In this document: piece after piece, positions 41,239 through 52,700 of the stretch | Layout of the letters: the number at the start of each line of letters is the position of its first letter | Numbering within the stretch: the first letter of the stretch is position 1 | NCBI RefSeq assembly: GCF_000283155.1 | Contig: NW_004454170.1 | Span: 18,702,736 to 18,766,735, forward strand | Direction of reading: 5' to 3' | DNA: 64,000 bases | Source of the DNA: Ceratotherium simum simum | Taxonomy: Eukaryota > Chordata > Mammalia > Perissodactyla > Rhinocerotidae | Notes under the pieces: generated by a model | Seen by the model: only the letters and a program-made list of their open reading frames with translations | Told to the model about the DNA's origin: nothing | Databases searched by the model: none | Program-made: the position numbers and the translations under genes

Positions 41239-41481
41239 GGGGCTGGCCCGGTGGCGCAAGTGGTTAAGTGTGCGCGCTCCACTGTGGCAGCCTGGTTCAC
41301 TGGTTCAGATCCTGGGCGTGCACCGACGACCGCTTGGCAAGCCATGCTGTGGCGGCATCCCATATAAAGTGGAGGAAGATGGGCACGGATGTTAGCCCAG
41401 GGCCAGTCTTCCTCAACAAAACAAAAAAGAGGAGGATTGGCAGATGTTAGCACAGGGCTTATCTTCCTCACAAAAAAAAAA
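41239..41481 (+). mobile_element. ERE SINE, short form, inside L1
   Basis: The head GGGGCTGGCCCGGTGGCGCA is followed by the CCCATATAAAGTGGAGGAAGA body and a poly-A tail. The L1 sequence AATGGGCAGAG/AATGGACAGAG is duplicated at both ends (from 41228 and from 41484). Confidence 0.92.
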
Positions 41482-42129
41482 ACAATGGACAGAGGATCTG
41501 AACAGAAATTTTTCCATTATCCAAAGAAGATATACAGATGGCCAACAGGCACAGGAAAAGATGTTCAACATGACTAATTATTAGGGAAATGCAAATCAAA
41601 ACTACAATGAGATATTACCTCACACCCATCAGAATGGCTATTATTTAAAAAGTCAAGAAATAAGTGTTGGAGAGGACGTGGAGAAATGGGAACCCTCATA
41701 CACTGCTGGTGGGAATGTATATTGGTGCAGCCACTATAGAAAATAGTATGGAGATTCCTCACAAAATTAAAAATAGAACTACCATGTGATCCAACTATTT
41801 CACTTCTGGGTATTTATCCAAAGAACACGAAAACAATAATTCAAAAAGATATATGCACCTCCATGCTCATTGCAGCATTATTCACAATAACCAAGACTTG
41901 GAAACAACCTAAGTGCCCATCGACAGATGAATAGATAAAGAAGATGTGGTTTCTTCCCAAGCCCCGTAAAAGACTACCACGGTATTATAATTGGTCTGCC
42001 TGCGACAAATTTCTAGGCCCTCCATGTCACTATTTATAGAATTATCATCCTAAAGTAGAGGCCAAATTATGCCGCTCACCTCATAAATGCCTTTATGCCA
42101 TAATTTCGTAATATGACACTCAAAACCAA

Positions 42130-42540
42130 ACACCTTAATATGGCTTTCAAGACCCTGTATAGTTTGACTTAAATCCAGGCTCTGGATTGCTTCTCTGAGC
42201 CAGCAGATGTTCCCTGAGCATTCTCTGTGCTCTCATGCCTCTGTTGCTCACTCTGCAGTGCCTTTCCTTCTCAACTTACCTGGAATTTTATTCTATCCTT
42301 CAGAGCTCAGCTACTTGTGTTTTTCCTGATCCCTCAACTTCCTCCACCCCACCTCACCCTACCTTTGCAATTGTGTGCGTGTGTGTGCCTGCCACAGTAA
42401 TTATACATTTTATTGTGTTAGAGTTGTCAATTTACATATTAGTTTCCCAGCTGTTTTATAATAAGTTCCCCAGAGCAGGAATCTTACCTGTATCCTTGAT
42501 AGGACTGGTATAGTACGTACTCAGTAAAATGGCCATTGAA
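42130..42540 (+). repeat. L2 LINE-like 3' fragment
   Basis: TCAAGACCCTGTATAGTTTG, CTTCAGAGCTCAGCTACTTG and CAGAGCAGGAATCTTACCTG with a terminal GTACTCAGTAAAATG follow the L2 pattern with high divergence. Confidence 0.55.
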
Positions 42541-42579
42541 TCAAGCTCCTTACCCTTCTTTCTTTCCCTTTTATTTTTA

Positions 42580-43450
42580 GTCTTTTGTTGTTGCTGTTGT
42601 GTAACATATCACACTACAAAAGAGTGTATAAAATATATATGAAGAATTTAAAATGTAGCTTTAAAAATATGTACCCACCACCTAGCTTAAGAAATAGAAT
42701 CTTGCCAATATCCTTGAAACCCCATGTGCCTATCCAATCACATGACCTTCCCTGCACACCCCCACCCCTAAGATTAGCACTATCCCAAATTTTATATTAA
42801 TGATTTCCCTTATAGTTTCACTACATATTTGTATCTCTGAACAGTAGTGTTTTGTTTTGTCTTTTTAAATTTTTATTTAAATGGAATCAATACTGAATGT
42901 ATTTTTCTGACTTGTTTTTGTCCTTCAACATTATGTTCTGTAGATAAACTCATGTTGTGTGAAACTATAGTTCATTGGTTTTCAATGTCGTATAGGATTT
43001 CATTGTATAAGTAAAGAATAGTTTATTTTTACATGTTCTTCTCAATGGGTATTTGGTTCGTTTACATTTGGAGTCTATTAGGAACAGTGGTGCTGTGTAC
43101 ATTCTTGCAAATACCTCCTGGAGAACACATGCTCAGGTTTCTCTAGAGTACACAACTAAGAGTACAGTTACTGGGTCAGAAGGTCTGCATATGTTTAGGT
43201 TTAACGTGTAATGCCAAACTGTTGTCCAGAGTGACTGCATCAATGTACGCTGTCCGCAGTACATTGATGTACACTCTGTGGAGGGCAGTTTCCCTTTGAG
43301 TCCTCCTCAGTGCTTGGTACTGTCTAAGCTTTTAATTTTCACCTATCTAGTGGATATAAAATGGTATCTCCTGGTTTTAATTTTCATTTCCCTGATTACT
43401 GATGTGGTTGCTCATTTTTTCCTATGTTTATTGCCGTTTATGTTTCATCT
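42580..43450 (-). repeat. LINE-1 3' remnant, - strand
   Basis: TTACTGGGTCAGAAGGTCTG, GCCAAACTGTTGTCCAGAGT and TTTCATTTCCCTGATTACTG are the usual antisense of an old L1 3' region. A perfect 11-bp inverted repeat has been added at 43238-43269. Confidence 0.6.
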
Positions 43451-44207
43451 TGTGTGAAATGCTTATTTTTGCCTTTAGCCCAGTTGTCTCAGCACTGTCT
43501 AATTAATGGATCTTTGTTTCCCACTGATCGGCGATGCCAGCGTTGTCTTAAATCAAGTTTCCACATACGTGGAAAAGATCAGACACTGTTTTAGCCCTTT
43601 GGTCTGTTTGTTCATCCTGGAGGCAGCACCATACCATCTTCTTAATAAGTCTCCATGTCTATAGGTCCTTTTCCCTTCCCTGTGCCTTGTGTGATTGGTG
43701 CCATTTTTATTTAAAAAAAAAAAAAAAATCTGTAGAGGGATGGCTGATTACTAGGCCAGCTTTTTTTTTTTCATTTACAAATGTTAAAGTTCAGTTAGTT
43801 ATCCACTTACCCCCTCTTCAAAGATAAAACAAATATTTTATTTGACATTTATAATATTTTTAACCTTTTGACAGCCTACAAACCTATCATTATTCTGATC
43901 AAAGTAAAATACATACTTGAACTCTCTTTTTGTTCTTTTCCTTCATCCCATCCTTAAGAATAGAGTCCAAAAGCCTCACAATTTAAAAAATGTATTTGTT
44001 TGTTTGTTTGCTTCTAGGCAACCAAAAAGGTAAATTTGATTTTCCTGGCACTTGCCAATTCGCTGTCAAGGCACAGTTCTCATCACCTTGCCGCCACTGG
44101 TGCTCAGGATTCCTTATTGCGCCTTCCTTGCCTTTCCTGCTGAAGTATTGTGCTTTATCGTTGTCTCATGGTGACCTGGTTTTCATATTTGTCCCTTTTC
44201 CTGTCAG

Positions 44208-44362
44208 CTGCTGCCTGTGAATTTTTGGATATCGTGGAGCTGCTGCTCCAGTCTGGCGCTGACCCCACTCTCCGAGACCAGGACGGCTGCCTGCCAGAGG
44301 AGGTGACAGGTTGCAAAGCGGTTTCTTTGGTGTTGCAGCGGCACATGACTGGCAAGGCTTAA
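44208..44362 (+). CDS. ACBD6: ACBD6 last coding exon (ankyrin repeat and C-terminus)
   Basis: The exon begins after a CCTTTTCCTGTCAG acceptor and completes the split Ala codon left by the 31-nt exon. It then encodes 50 residues, from AACEFLDIVELLLQ to LQRHMTGKA, and a TAA stop at 44360-44362. LDIVELLLQSGADPTLRDQDG is a textbook ankyrin-repeat helix pair and hairpin, followed by a short C-terminal tail. The exon is the 3' end of ACBD6, an acyl-CoA-binding protein whose ankyrin repeats are thought to mediate protein contacts. The preceding intron is 27.3 kb long and interrupts an ankyrin repeat. Other frames open across this exon on both strands, but only this frame shows protein-family similarity. 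No frameshift or early stop is seen. Confidence 0.95.
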
Positions 44363-44495
44363 TCAAAAGACTGGAAAACCACAGTCTGTAACAGCATAGG
44401 GCTTGAATGATGAAAGAAAACTGCAAAAATAATACTTCTTTTACCACCCATCTTTGGTATACATTGACTAATAAAATCAGTTCTGAGGAACTTGG
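44363..44495 (+). other. ACBD6: ACBD6 3' untranslated region
   Basis: Short 3' UTR following the TAA stop. It contains a canonical AATAAA hexamer about 110 nt after the stop, so cleavage is expected near 44490. The exact cleavage site cannot be read from sequence, and longer alternative 3' ends are possible. Confidence 0.7.
44470..44475 (+). terminator. Polyadenylation signal AATAAA of ACBD6
   Basis: Canonical AATAAA in the sequence GACTAATAAAATCAG, the first such hexamer after the ACBD6 stop codon, at a typical distance for a short 3' UTR. Assignment to ACBD6 is inferred from position and strand. Confidence 0.7.
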
Positions 44496-45085
44496 ATTTT
44501 GAAGTCTCAGCAATTCATTCTCCTTGCATACATTCCGGCGAGTACAGTTTTGGTGATGAACATGTGTACTGTGCATAATACAATCCAATTCTGCTGAGCG
44601 CGCTCTGAAATTTATCACTGTTCTAGAGGGTGGGGAGAGGAGGAGACACATCGTATTTCACAATATTAAACATGCTGCTCTTTTAAAAAACATACAGAAG
44701 CAAAATATGACCAATAGTACTACACTGATAATTAGGGAAAGTTTCATGAAATCCCAATATGGTGGAGGTCAGATGATCTTGTGTCATTTTGTACAGCTGT
44801 TCTGAATAGGTAGCTAAAATATTTAATCTTTTGGCAGACAGAATTGGGAAGACAGGAAAGAAGAAGGGTGTTAAGAAAAAGAAGGCAGAAGAGAGAAAGG
44901 GCAGAATTTTGTCACATGAGTATAGAAGAAAAGAACAACCAGATTTACTCAAAACCTTGGGCATTTTAAAATAAGATTCAGCAACCTCACTCTAGGATTG
45001 AAAATTCTGGAGAATTTACTGGTTGAGTCAGGATTCCTTAAACTCACCTTCACAAAACAGGGAGGAATTTCCCTAGGGCCCTTTT

Positions 45086-45332
45086 TTTTTTTTTTTTTTT
45101 TTTTATGGTGAGGAGATCAGCCCTGAGCTAACATCTGCCAATCCTCCTCTTTTTTCTGAGGAAGATTGGCCCTGGGCTAACATCCATGCCCATCTTCCTT
45201 CACTTTATATGGGGCACTGCCACAGCATGGCTTGCCAAGCGGTGCGTCGGTGCGCGCCTGGGATCCAAACTGGGGAACCCTGGGCTGCCGCAGCAGAGTG
45301 CACGCACTTAACCGCTTGCGCCACCGGGCCGG
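45086..45332 (-). mobile_element. ERE SINE, short form, - strand
   Basis: A run of about 20 T at the start is the tail; the element ends in GGGCCGGC. CCTAGGGCCCTTTT is repeated exactly at 45072-45085 and 45333-45346. It lies about 0.6 kb past the ACBD6 poly(A) signal. Confidence 0.93.
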
Positions 45333-48300
45333 CCTAGGGCCCTTTTAATTGGCTACAATGTCCCTGTTGCTTATGCCAGCAGTCTCTGTAAAAGAGCTCA
45401 GCCCTGAACTGTTAGGCCTGTTTGGTCTACTATGAAATAGCCGTAATGCCCCAATACTTCGGTGTGATTGAAGTTATTTCTGGATACCAGGAGAGCTTTT
45501 ATTTTTTATTGAAAGCATAGACAAGTACACCACAGTTTTTATTTAAAAGATAGACAAGTATGCCTGTTGAAACTGGCTCCTTACATTTTCCCTTTTAAGC
45601 CTCAAGAACTCCATCTTGACATTTCTTATAATATAAAGAAAGTAGATAGTTGTCATAGGAAAGGAAATGAAGTAAGAAACAAGTTGAGATGCAAAGATAA
45701 CTATTTAGAAGATAATTTTTCTAACATGTCACTAGTAAGATAACAAGTAATAAACTTGCTTAGTGGAGCCCTCAGCAGTGGACAAGATTTTCATCAGCTC
45801 AAGCTAACCTGTCCTTCTGGCACAAGCCCTTCAGAACAGAAAGGAGGCATATTAATGCTGCTCATTTTGTGATTTTTCTAACCTAACTTCTTATTTTCTG
45901 AGATGTAAACCAAAATCATTCACCAAGATGATTCATTTTTTAAATGACTTCTTAATTATCTGTGGAGGTGACATACATGTTAGTACACTCAGAAGTGTTA
46001 CTGTGATTCTAGTAGAGCCTTCTCCTCATCTGCTCTTGTCCCCATGGCAACCTGTTGTTGAGCTAAACTCGCTCATCTTCCGCTTTCATTGAATGTGTTT
46101 TAAGAAACATTCATTAGGAACAGTAAAAGTGACCAAGATGTTTCATGCAGCTAATGTTTCGTGTAGTACTTTGTACATTTTTAGGACATGAGCAAATCAA
46201 AAAGTGCTTATTCATTTCAGATTTACAGGGTAGTTATCTGAGCAAGAAGCTGTCAAGGAATTCCTTTTTCATCTCTCTCTTGTAATTTAGTCTTGATATT
46301 TCTTAGACAAGTTTTTTATAACCTGTTTTGCCACATCTAAAACTATATAGATTGTTTTTAAGCAAAGAATATAACTTTTTATTAATTTCATTTCAAAGGT
46401 TTTACATTTACATTCAAAGCTATCACTAAAAACAGTCATCAGCTTAACATTTTCAAGTGCATTCTAAAATCAGTTTCCAAATCTCTATTCTTTTGTCACC
46501 AGTATCTGAGTTTTCAAAAACCTTACTATCATATAACAATCTATGGGTCATCTCCCTGTGCCTTAAGGGGAAGATTTCATCCATAAATATCAGAGAAAAC
46601 TGGATCTTGGTTTGTTTTCATTCCCCTTAAATTACTGAATTATTATGTAGTACGTCACACTTCAGCCGGATCATGAGTTCCGTTGCCAAAAGCTGCAATA
46701 GTTCCCACCAAGCGAAGAACACAAATTTACTGGAGCAGAAAGCCAGCTAACTTCCCCAGATATATGGGGAGCCATATTTTCATATAGTTCAGCAGGATAA
46801 AACTGGGACATACATTAATTTAGTGTAAGTCTGGTTCTGGTATGCATAAATTTTTTTTCCTGGACAGATTATAGTAATGTTCAAGCCAATCAGTATTTAA
46901 AAATATCATAGAAAACCTTTTTCTGAAGGTTCATTTCTGGTCATAATTCAATAAGAACTTCAAAATAGTTATTCAGCTTTATTTTTTTAATGTTAGTGGG
47001 ATTGGAATTCAGTTTACCTCATCTTTGGTTCAAACTCTTTGATTTGTTGTTTTTAGTGTACATGAGGATTTTAAAAATTGTCTCCACTGTGTTCTCAAAC
47101 TGGAAACAAGTTGGGTTGGAGGAGTCATGAAGTGGTGGATAACTAAAGACATTTGTGAGAGTAGTTGAGTAGTACTATGAGTAATTACTTTCTGCTACTT
47201 TACCACCTGCATTTCCTAGACAGTTTATTATTGCCTTTCTACTCTTACCTCATTCTCAATTCCACATTTATTTTATTGTCTTGTCCTCCAGCCACCTCTG
47301 TAGATGTGTTTCTACACATAAAAACGTACCTAGCCCCATTTTCCTATGTCCTTAAAAAAAACAAAAAAGGAAATTTATTACTTTTTCTTTTTTTTCTTTC
47401 CTGAAGTTATTGTGATCAGAACAACACTAACAACTCTTTCTGTTTAATACTTTTTCATAACTGTCATTTACTTTGCCCTCTACCAGCTGATCTAAGAGGC
47501 CCTGATGGCCTTCACAGTAGTTTTGATACACACTATTGAAAAATGCAGACTAAAAAGAGATCACGTAAACAAACATTCTTAAAGAGGAGGCAAAGAAAAG
47601 TATCTGAATCGCTGTTATCCTCAGAACTCCTGCTTGAATCTACTAAATCAGTGTTCTTAACTCTTGGGGAGTTCCAGATCACTTTGAAAAACTGTGAACC
47701 TCTTCCCCTAGAACATAGTATTGGGCGTGGAATTCTGAGGAGTTCATAGCTCTCTTGAAGCCCATCTATGAATCCCATTTAGAACCCTCTTTTATGGCTC
47801 CTTGTTACAGTATTTCAGGTATGAGAACTCTTTTGTTGACTGACCCAATTTTCATAGTTTTAAGTGCTCCTACCAAATGATATATGGGATGTTGCCATGC
47901 CTATTTGAAAGAAGGGGAAAAGCGCTTTTTTTTAATAACCATGGGCCAAGATTTCAACAATATACATAGACTACAGTTTTATCACTGATCACCACATTGG
48001 GAAATTTTGAAAGAGGCACTAGCCAAAAAGTTGGATTCTGACCATTTGACCTTTGATTCTGCTGCAAGGCAGAAATAAGCCCAAGTGGTCTATACAGTAT
48101 GACTAACGATGCTTTTTTATATGCATTTAGCTTTTTTGACTTTTCAGAATGATTTCATGGGCTTTATTTAATCTATCATCCCTCCACAGTAACCCTGTAA
48201 AGTAGGTAGTGCAAGTTTTATTAAGGCCAGTTAAATGAGAATGAATCTGAGACAAAAACAGGTTACTTAAATTGCCCAAGATACAGAGTAGTAGTAGAGC

Positions 48301-48368
48301 CATAGTTAGGACCAAGTCTACTGAATCTCAGTCCTTCCTATTAGACCACAGACTCATGTGAAGTTTTA

Positions 48369-48681
48369 TTTTGTTTTGTTTTGTTTTTGTGTGTGTGTGA
48401 GGAAGATCAGCCCTGAGCTAACATCTGTGCTAATCCTCCTCTTTTTGCTGAGGAAGACCAGCTCTGAGCTAACATCTATTGCCAATCCTCCTCATTTTTT
48501 TTTTCCCCAAAGCCCCAGTAGATAGTTGTATGTCATAGTTGCACATCCTTCTAGTTGCTGTATGTGGGACACGGCCTCGGCGTGGCCGGAGAAGCGGTGC
48601 ATCGGTGAACGCCCGGGATCCGAACCCAGGCCGCCAGTAGCGGAGCGCGCGCCCTTAACCGCTAAGCCACTGGGCCAGCCC
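48369..48681 (-). mobile_element. ERE SINE, long form, - strand
   Basis: The long form has both body types and ends in GGGCCAGCCC. CTCATGTGAAGTTTTA is repeated exactly at 48353-48368 and 48682-48697, which suggests a fairly recent insertion. Confidence 0.94.
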
Positions 48682-49434
48682 CTCATGTGAAGTTTTAAAG
48701 CTCTTCCTCCGTTTAATCCACAAATATTTCTTGAGAGCCCGCTAAATGACAGGCACTGTTCTGGGCCACTGTCATTCCCTTTTCCCATTATTATGGATAT
48801 TTAGAATTACTTATATGATGTTATCTCAAGACACTGCATGAGATGTCTTGAAAAGTCTCATAGAAATTCATAAATTACCAATCAAAAGCTAAATCTTTTA
48901 AACCTACTATAACTATGTCTCTAATAAAGAATAAGAAGTCAGCCAACTGCCCAAATACTGTTCTCTCTTATACTTGTCAGGTAGAAGAGTAACAACCAAA
49001 GCATAATATCTGGAATCGTATCTATTATATATTTTTTTAATGTTTCAGCATTTTTCAGCAAAAGGGTTGCCATAATCCAGTGAACCTTTCTATTAAATAG
49101 GTATTTCTTAGCTTCCTGCCAGGTTTAACTACGTGGCCATAGGTTATTATTCCGTGTACAGTTCAGCATCTCTGAGGATTAATGAACAAGGTGGGTGGCT
49201 GCAGCAGAGCTGAGAAGGGGTGAGTGCCCAGGCTAATTAATATATGCTTCAGTTAACCATGAAAACTTTTAAATGTTTAACATTTAACAGTTGAAACATG
49301 AAGGCTTTGTCATCAAACTTCAAGTCCCTAAAAGATCCCCTTCATAAATAAATGTTTATCACAGAATAGGTATGTAACCCACCAGCCACAATTTAGTAAT
49401 GAAAATAATTGAGTTTAAATATGAGTGAATTTCA

Positions 49435-49758
49435 GGGCCGGCCCTGTGGCTTGGTGGTTAAGTGCGTGCGCTGCGATGCTGGTGGCCCAGGTTCGGATCC
49501 CGGGTGCGCATCGAGGCACCACTTCTCCGTTCATCCTGAGGCCGAGTCCCGCATACAGCAACNNNNNNNNNNNNNNNNNNNNNNNNNNNNNNNNNNNNNN
49601 NNNNNNNNNNNNNNNNNNNNNNNNNNNNNNNNNNNNNNNNNNNNNNNNNNNNNNNNNNNNNNCAGCAACTAGAAGGATGTGCAGCTACGACATACAACTA
49701 TCCACTGGGGCTTTGGGGGGAAAAATAAAATAAATAAAATCTTTAAAAAAAAATAAAT
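49435..49758 (+). mobile_element. ERE SINE interrupted by assembly gap
   Basis: The head GGGCCGGCCCTGTGGCTTGG and the CAGCAACTAGAAGGATGTGC body lie on either side of a 100-N gap. It has a single-module form with an (AATAA)-rich tail. AAATATGAGTGAATTTCA is repeated exactly at 49417-49434 and 49759-49776, so the gap is entirely within the SINE. Confidence 0.93.
49563..49662. other. Assembly gap (100 N)
   Basis: Exactly 100 N, the conventional placeholder for a gap of unknown size. It sits inside an ERE SINE. The 7 bases before the gap and the 7 after are the same (CAGCAAC), so the real gap may be zero or negative. Confidence 0.98.
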
Positions 49759-52700
49759 AAATATGAGTGAATTTCAAATTCCAATTCCTAAGTTTGGGGT
49801 CAAATGTTTTAATATTATTTTTAACACTATATTTGATCAATTCTAATGCGCACATTTTTTCACATTTTAACGTATCCGAAATTGGACGTCTTTTACAAAT
49901 GATGGCATGTCATAGCTGAATTCGCAGCATTTTCTTTCTTAGTGATACATAATGTATGTTATAATCAATATATCTTAACCTCAATGACATAACAGTAATT
50001 ACACCTTACTTTTGTATAGGACTTTATACATCTTAATTGAACATCAGAATAATTGTAAAAGTAGAAATAATTGTTATTTTCTCTATTTTACAAATGAGGA
50101 AATTGAAACTCATAACTGTTAGGCAGGTTGTCCAAGGTCATAGAAATAGAAACAGTAAAAATGCCCATCTTTATACAGACTTTATTATATATAAAGTACT
50201 TCCATATACATCATCTTATTTTTTTCAGAATCAGGGTGATGATCCAAGCTTTGTGATACCGAGTCCAGAAGTTTCCCTGCACCCTGTGATCAGGACAAGC
50301 TGAAGTGCAAACAAAATCAGCCACACTCAGAGATGCATTATCAAGCCACTTCATGCATGTTATACGTACACATTGCACGTTCTCCTTACAGCATAAAAAG
50401 CCTTCAATGCAGTCTTTTGTAATCATGTGATTTGAAAAATCATTATGATCATTATTAGAGCTTTACCCTGAGCATCTTTATTTCAGTAACCATTCACAGT
50501 TCCTTCATCAGAGAGATTTGGGGTCGAAGTATACTGATTATCAGACTGAAGAAAAAAAAAAAGCTCCCTTGTTATCCTTATCACCTAACATTTATTATGC
50601 ACCAAGTATGATCAATTCTTCAAATATGCATTAATTGGCATTACACTAAAGGATTGAACTGGAAAAGCTATTTAACCTCATCTTTATTCGCTTATCCTTG
50701 AAATATTCTTGTCATGCTCCTCCCTGAAAAGCAGAACTTAATGGCTTGATCCTCATATAGATCATCATAGTTATTGTGAGTTTATGGCTTTTTATTTCTT
50801 ACTGTTTTTACTTTTATAATAAATTCTTCAAAATTTTCTTTCCTTTGTTTCGTTATATCACTTTTTCTTGGCACAGTTATAAAATAAATGATATTATTTT
50901 ACATTTTTTACTCTCTCTTCTTTTGGGATTCATGTACTAGAGTCACTTCTGAGGACAGAATTCCTTCCTCCAGCAATAGAAAACCTCCCAGCCCTAAACA
51001 CCCAATCAGGATGTTCACAAGGTGCATGCTCAAGACCGACTCTTCCTTGCTAATGTTCTTCCTACGTGTTGTAAAAGGAATGAACATGAGTTTGCAATAG
51101 AACACTGAGGTTAAAAACCAGTTGGGAAACATCCAAGGAGCTGCCCCCATAACATGCATTTGCCTCATGGTGGAACTGTAGGCACTCAGTGTGGATTGCT
51201 CTTGTAGGTGGGAAAATGACCATTTGAACCTAAAACTACTGAATGCTGTGGCTGAGCATGAGGAACCATGAGGGCATTAAGGAAGAGAGGTGCCTTTCAA
51301 TGGGCTGCCTTAGCAGCAGCAACAAATTCATCAGCTGCACTGCAGCCAGGATTTATTTTTCCTCTCACTTGTGTAGCAATCCTAGTTTCCATTTTAATAT
51401 TGAGAAGGTAAGTTCAGTTGATGGACACTTTGTGTAATAAAAAGCTCTTTTAAAGTACGTGCACACATACACACACAGGATAAAAAGTGGCACCGCCACT
51501 GCCCGTGGCTTTCACGGAGTACATTTGTAGAACCCAAAGCTTAGTCCTGGATATGTTTATAGCACTTTAGCTCCGTTTGTGAGTTTGGAACCCTTCCAAA
51601 AAAAGAAGAGAAAGACATATATTATTGTTTATAATCTGCTTTATTCCACCAAACCTTGACTGAACAGACTTGTGGATTGCTGTTTAAATCCCTCAGTGCC
51701 TTTAACTACCGATACAGAAAGTGGTTAATGCGCATTCTAAACGAAGCTTGGCATCCACTCCAGGAAATCACTTTAATTGAGGAGCATTAAATGTTAAAAT
51801 GATTCTAAAAACATAATAAAGCCAGCACACATATTGAGTATAAAAGTCCTAGCCCATCAGTAATATAGGTTCTTGGTTATCGTATCATTCTAGCCTGGGT
51901 GAGCTTTAAGCCTGCAGTTTGACAGGTGTCGAAAAAGTGACTTTCAATTCCCTAGGCCACTATCTGCAGGCAGCCACCCATTAGCTGGCCAGTGAGCAGT
52001 CAACCTTTAAGGGCTCCACTTTAGAGAAGGGGAGGAAGCTGTCAACTTTATAGATGTTTGTTTTTCTGGAATAGTAAGCTGGTCCCAGGTGACTAAAATA
52101 GGAAATTTAACCCCAAAGTCCTTGCCTGGGCTTTTCCATTGCTGTGCTGAAGCCATCTGTTGAAACCTATTTACCATTTTAATGGCCTTTTTTAAAAAAA
52201 CTGCTTATTTCCAACTCCAACTGTGTGCCAAGACCACTTTTTTGGACCTATATTTTATCTTTCATGAAGCAATTCCCAGTCTTTCCAAAATCCCCAAACT
52301 CCTCCCAACCAACAGGAGATCCTGATCCAGGGTTGGCAAGCAAGTGAGAGAAAGATAAATCTTTAAAAGCTACCCCCCAGCTCCAGAGACAGCTCAGCCT
52401 GTGTCAGCCTTGAAAGTTCTGGCCAGTTCAGTGGTCTGCTGAACAACCTGCAGTATGAATGAGTCATTTGGAAACCTTTTTCTCCCAGGAGCCCCTCCCG
52501 TGAGAAGGGAAACGTGCATCCTGTCAGGGACAGCCTGTGACTTGTTCATTTAATTACAGAATAACATACCAGTTAATAACATACCTAAATTCAATTTTTG
52601 TGTTTAACGGGGGAGACGGCCAAAGGAAGAATCACCAAAGGAAAGCGTTCTAAAGGAAAATGCTGAAATCACATTGGACAAAAATGAGAGAAGAAAATGA

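Larger units (their letters stand above)
36520..41955 (+). mobile_element. LINE-1, 5'-complete-looking but internally deleted and 3'-truncated
   Basis: It starts with a GAGTGACATCAGCATCATGG 5' UTR that is GC-rich to about 37500. ORF1 remnants follow at 37508-38305 in three overlapping frames: a coiled-coil part (LTDREFKRAIMKKLNKLQEN) and a C-terminal part (PNYLNAKRPSPRQIILKLS). ORF2 endonuclease is at 39364-39828, where the usual GDFNTPLS box reads EGFFNTPLT, so the catalytic Asp is missing. A short RT start ([20 protein letters not shown]) is at 40745-40880. There the sequence jumps to the ORF2 C-terminus at about 40883, so most of the RT domain including FADD is deleted. The copy ends near 41950 inside ORF2 without 3' UTR or poly-A. 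Two EREs and a 98-bp L1 tail are nested within. Confidence 0.85.
16860..44207 (+). other. ACBD6: ACBD6 last intron (27.3 kb)
   Basis: The intron starts with a GTAAGA donor and ends with a TTTTCCTGTCAG acceptor. Most of it is retrotransposon sequence: LINE-1 blocks between 17.8 and 23 kb, 25 and 26.8 kb, and 30.6 and 43.4 kb, plus six ERE SINEs, a solo LTR and a MIR. In 16860-17820, 23836-25080, 26770-27570, 27803-30600, 35580-36180 and 43450-44207 I recognise no gene or clear repeat family. Exceptions are a few MIR-like stretches and a (TTGAT)n run near 27913-27935. Confidence 0.85.

Noticed and set aside
44166..44651. 161-codon - strand frame over the ACBD6 last exon
   Set aside because: It is the antisense shadow of the ACBD6 coding exon and 3' UTR with no recognisable protein.
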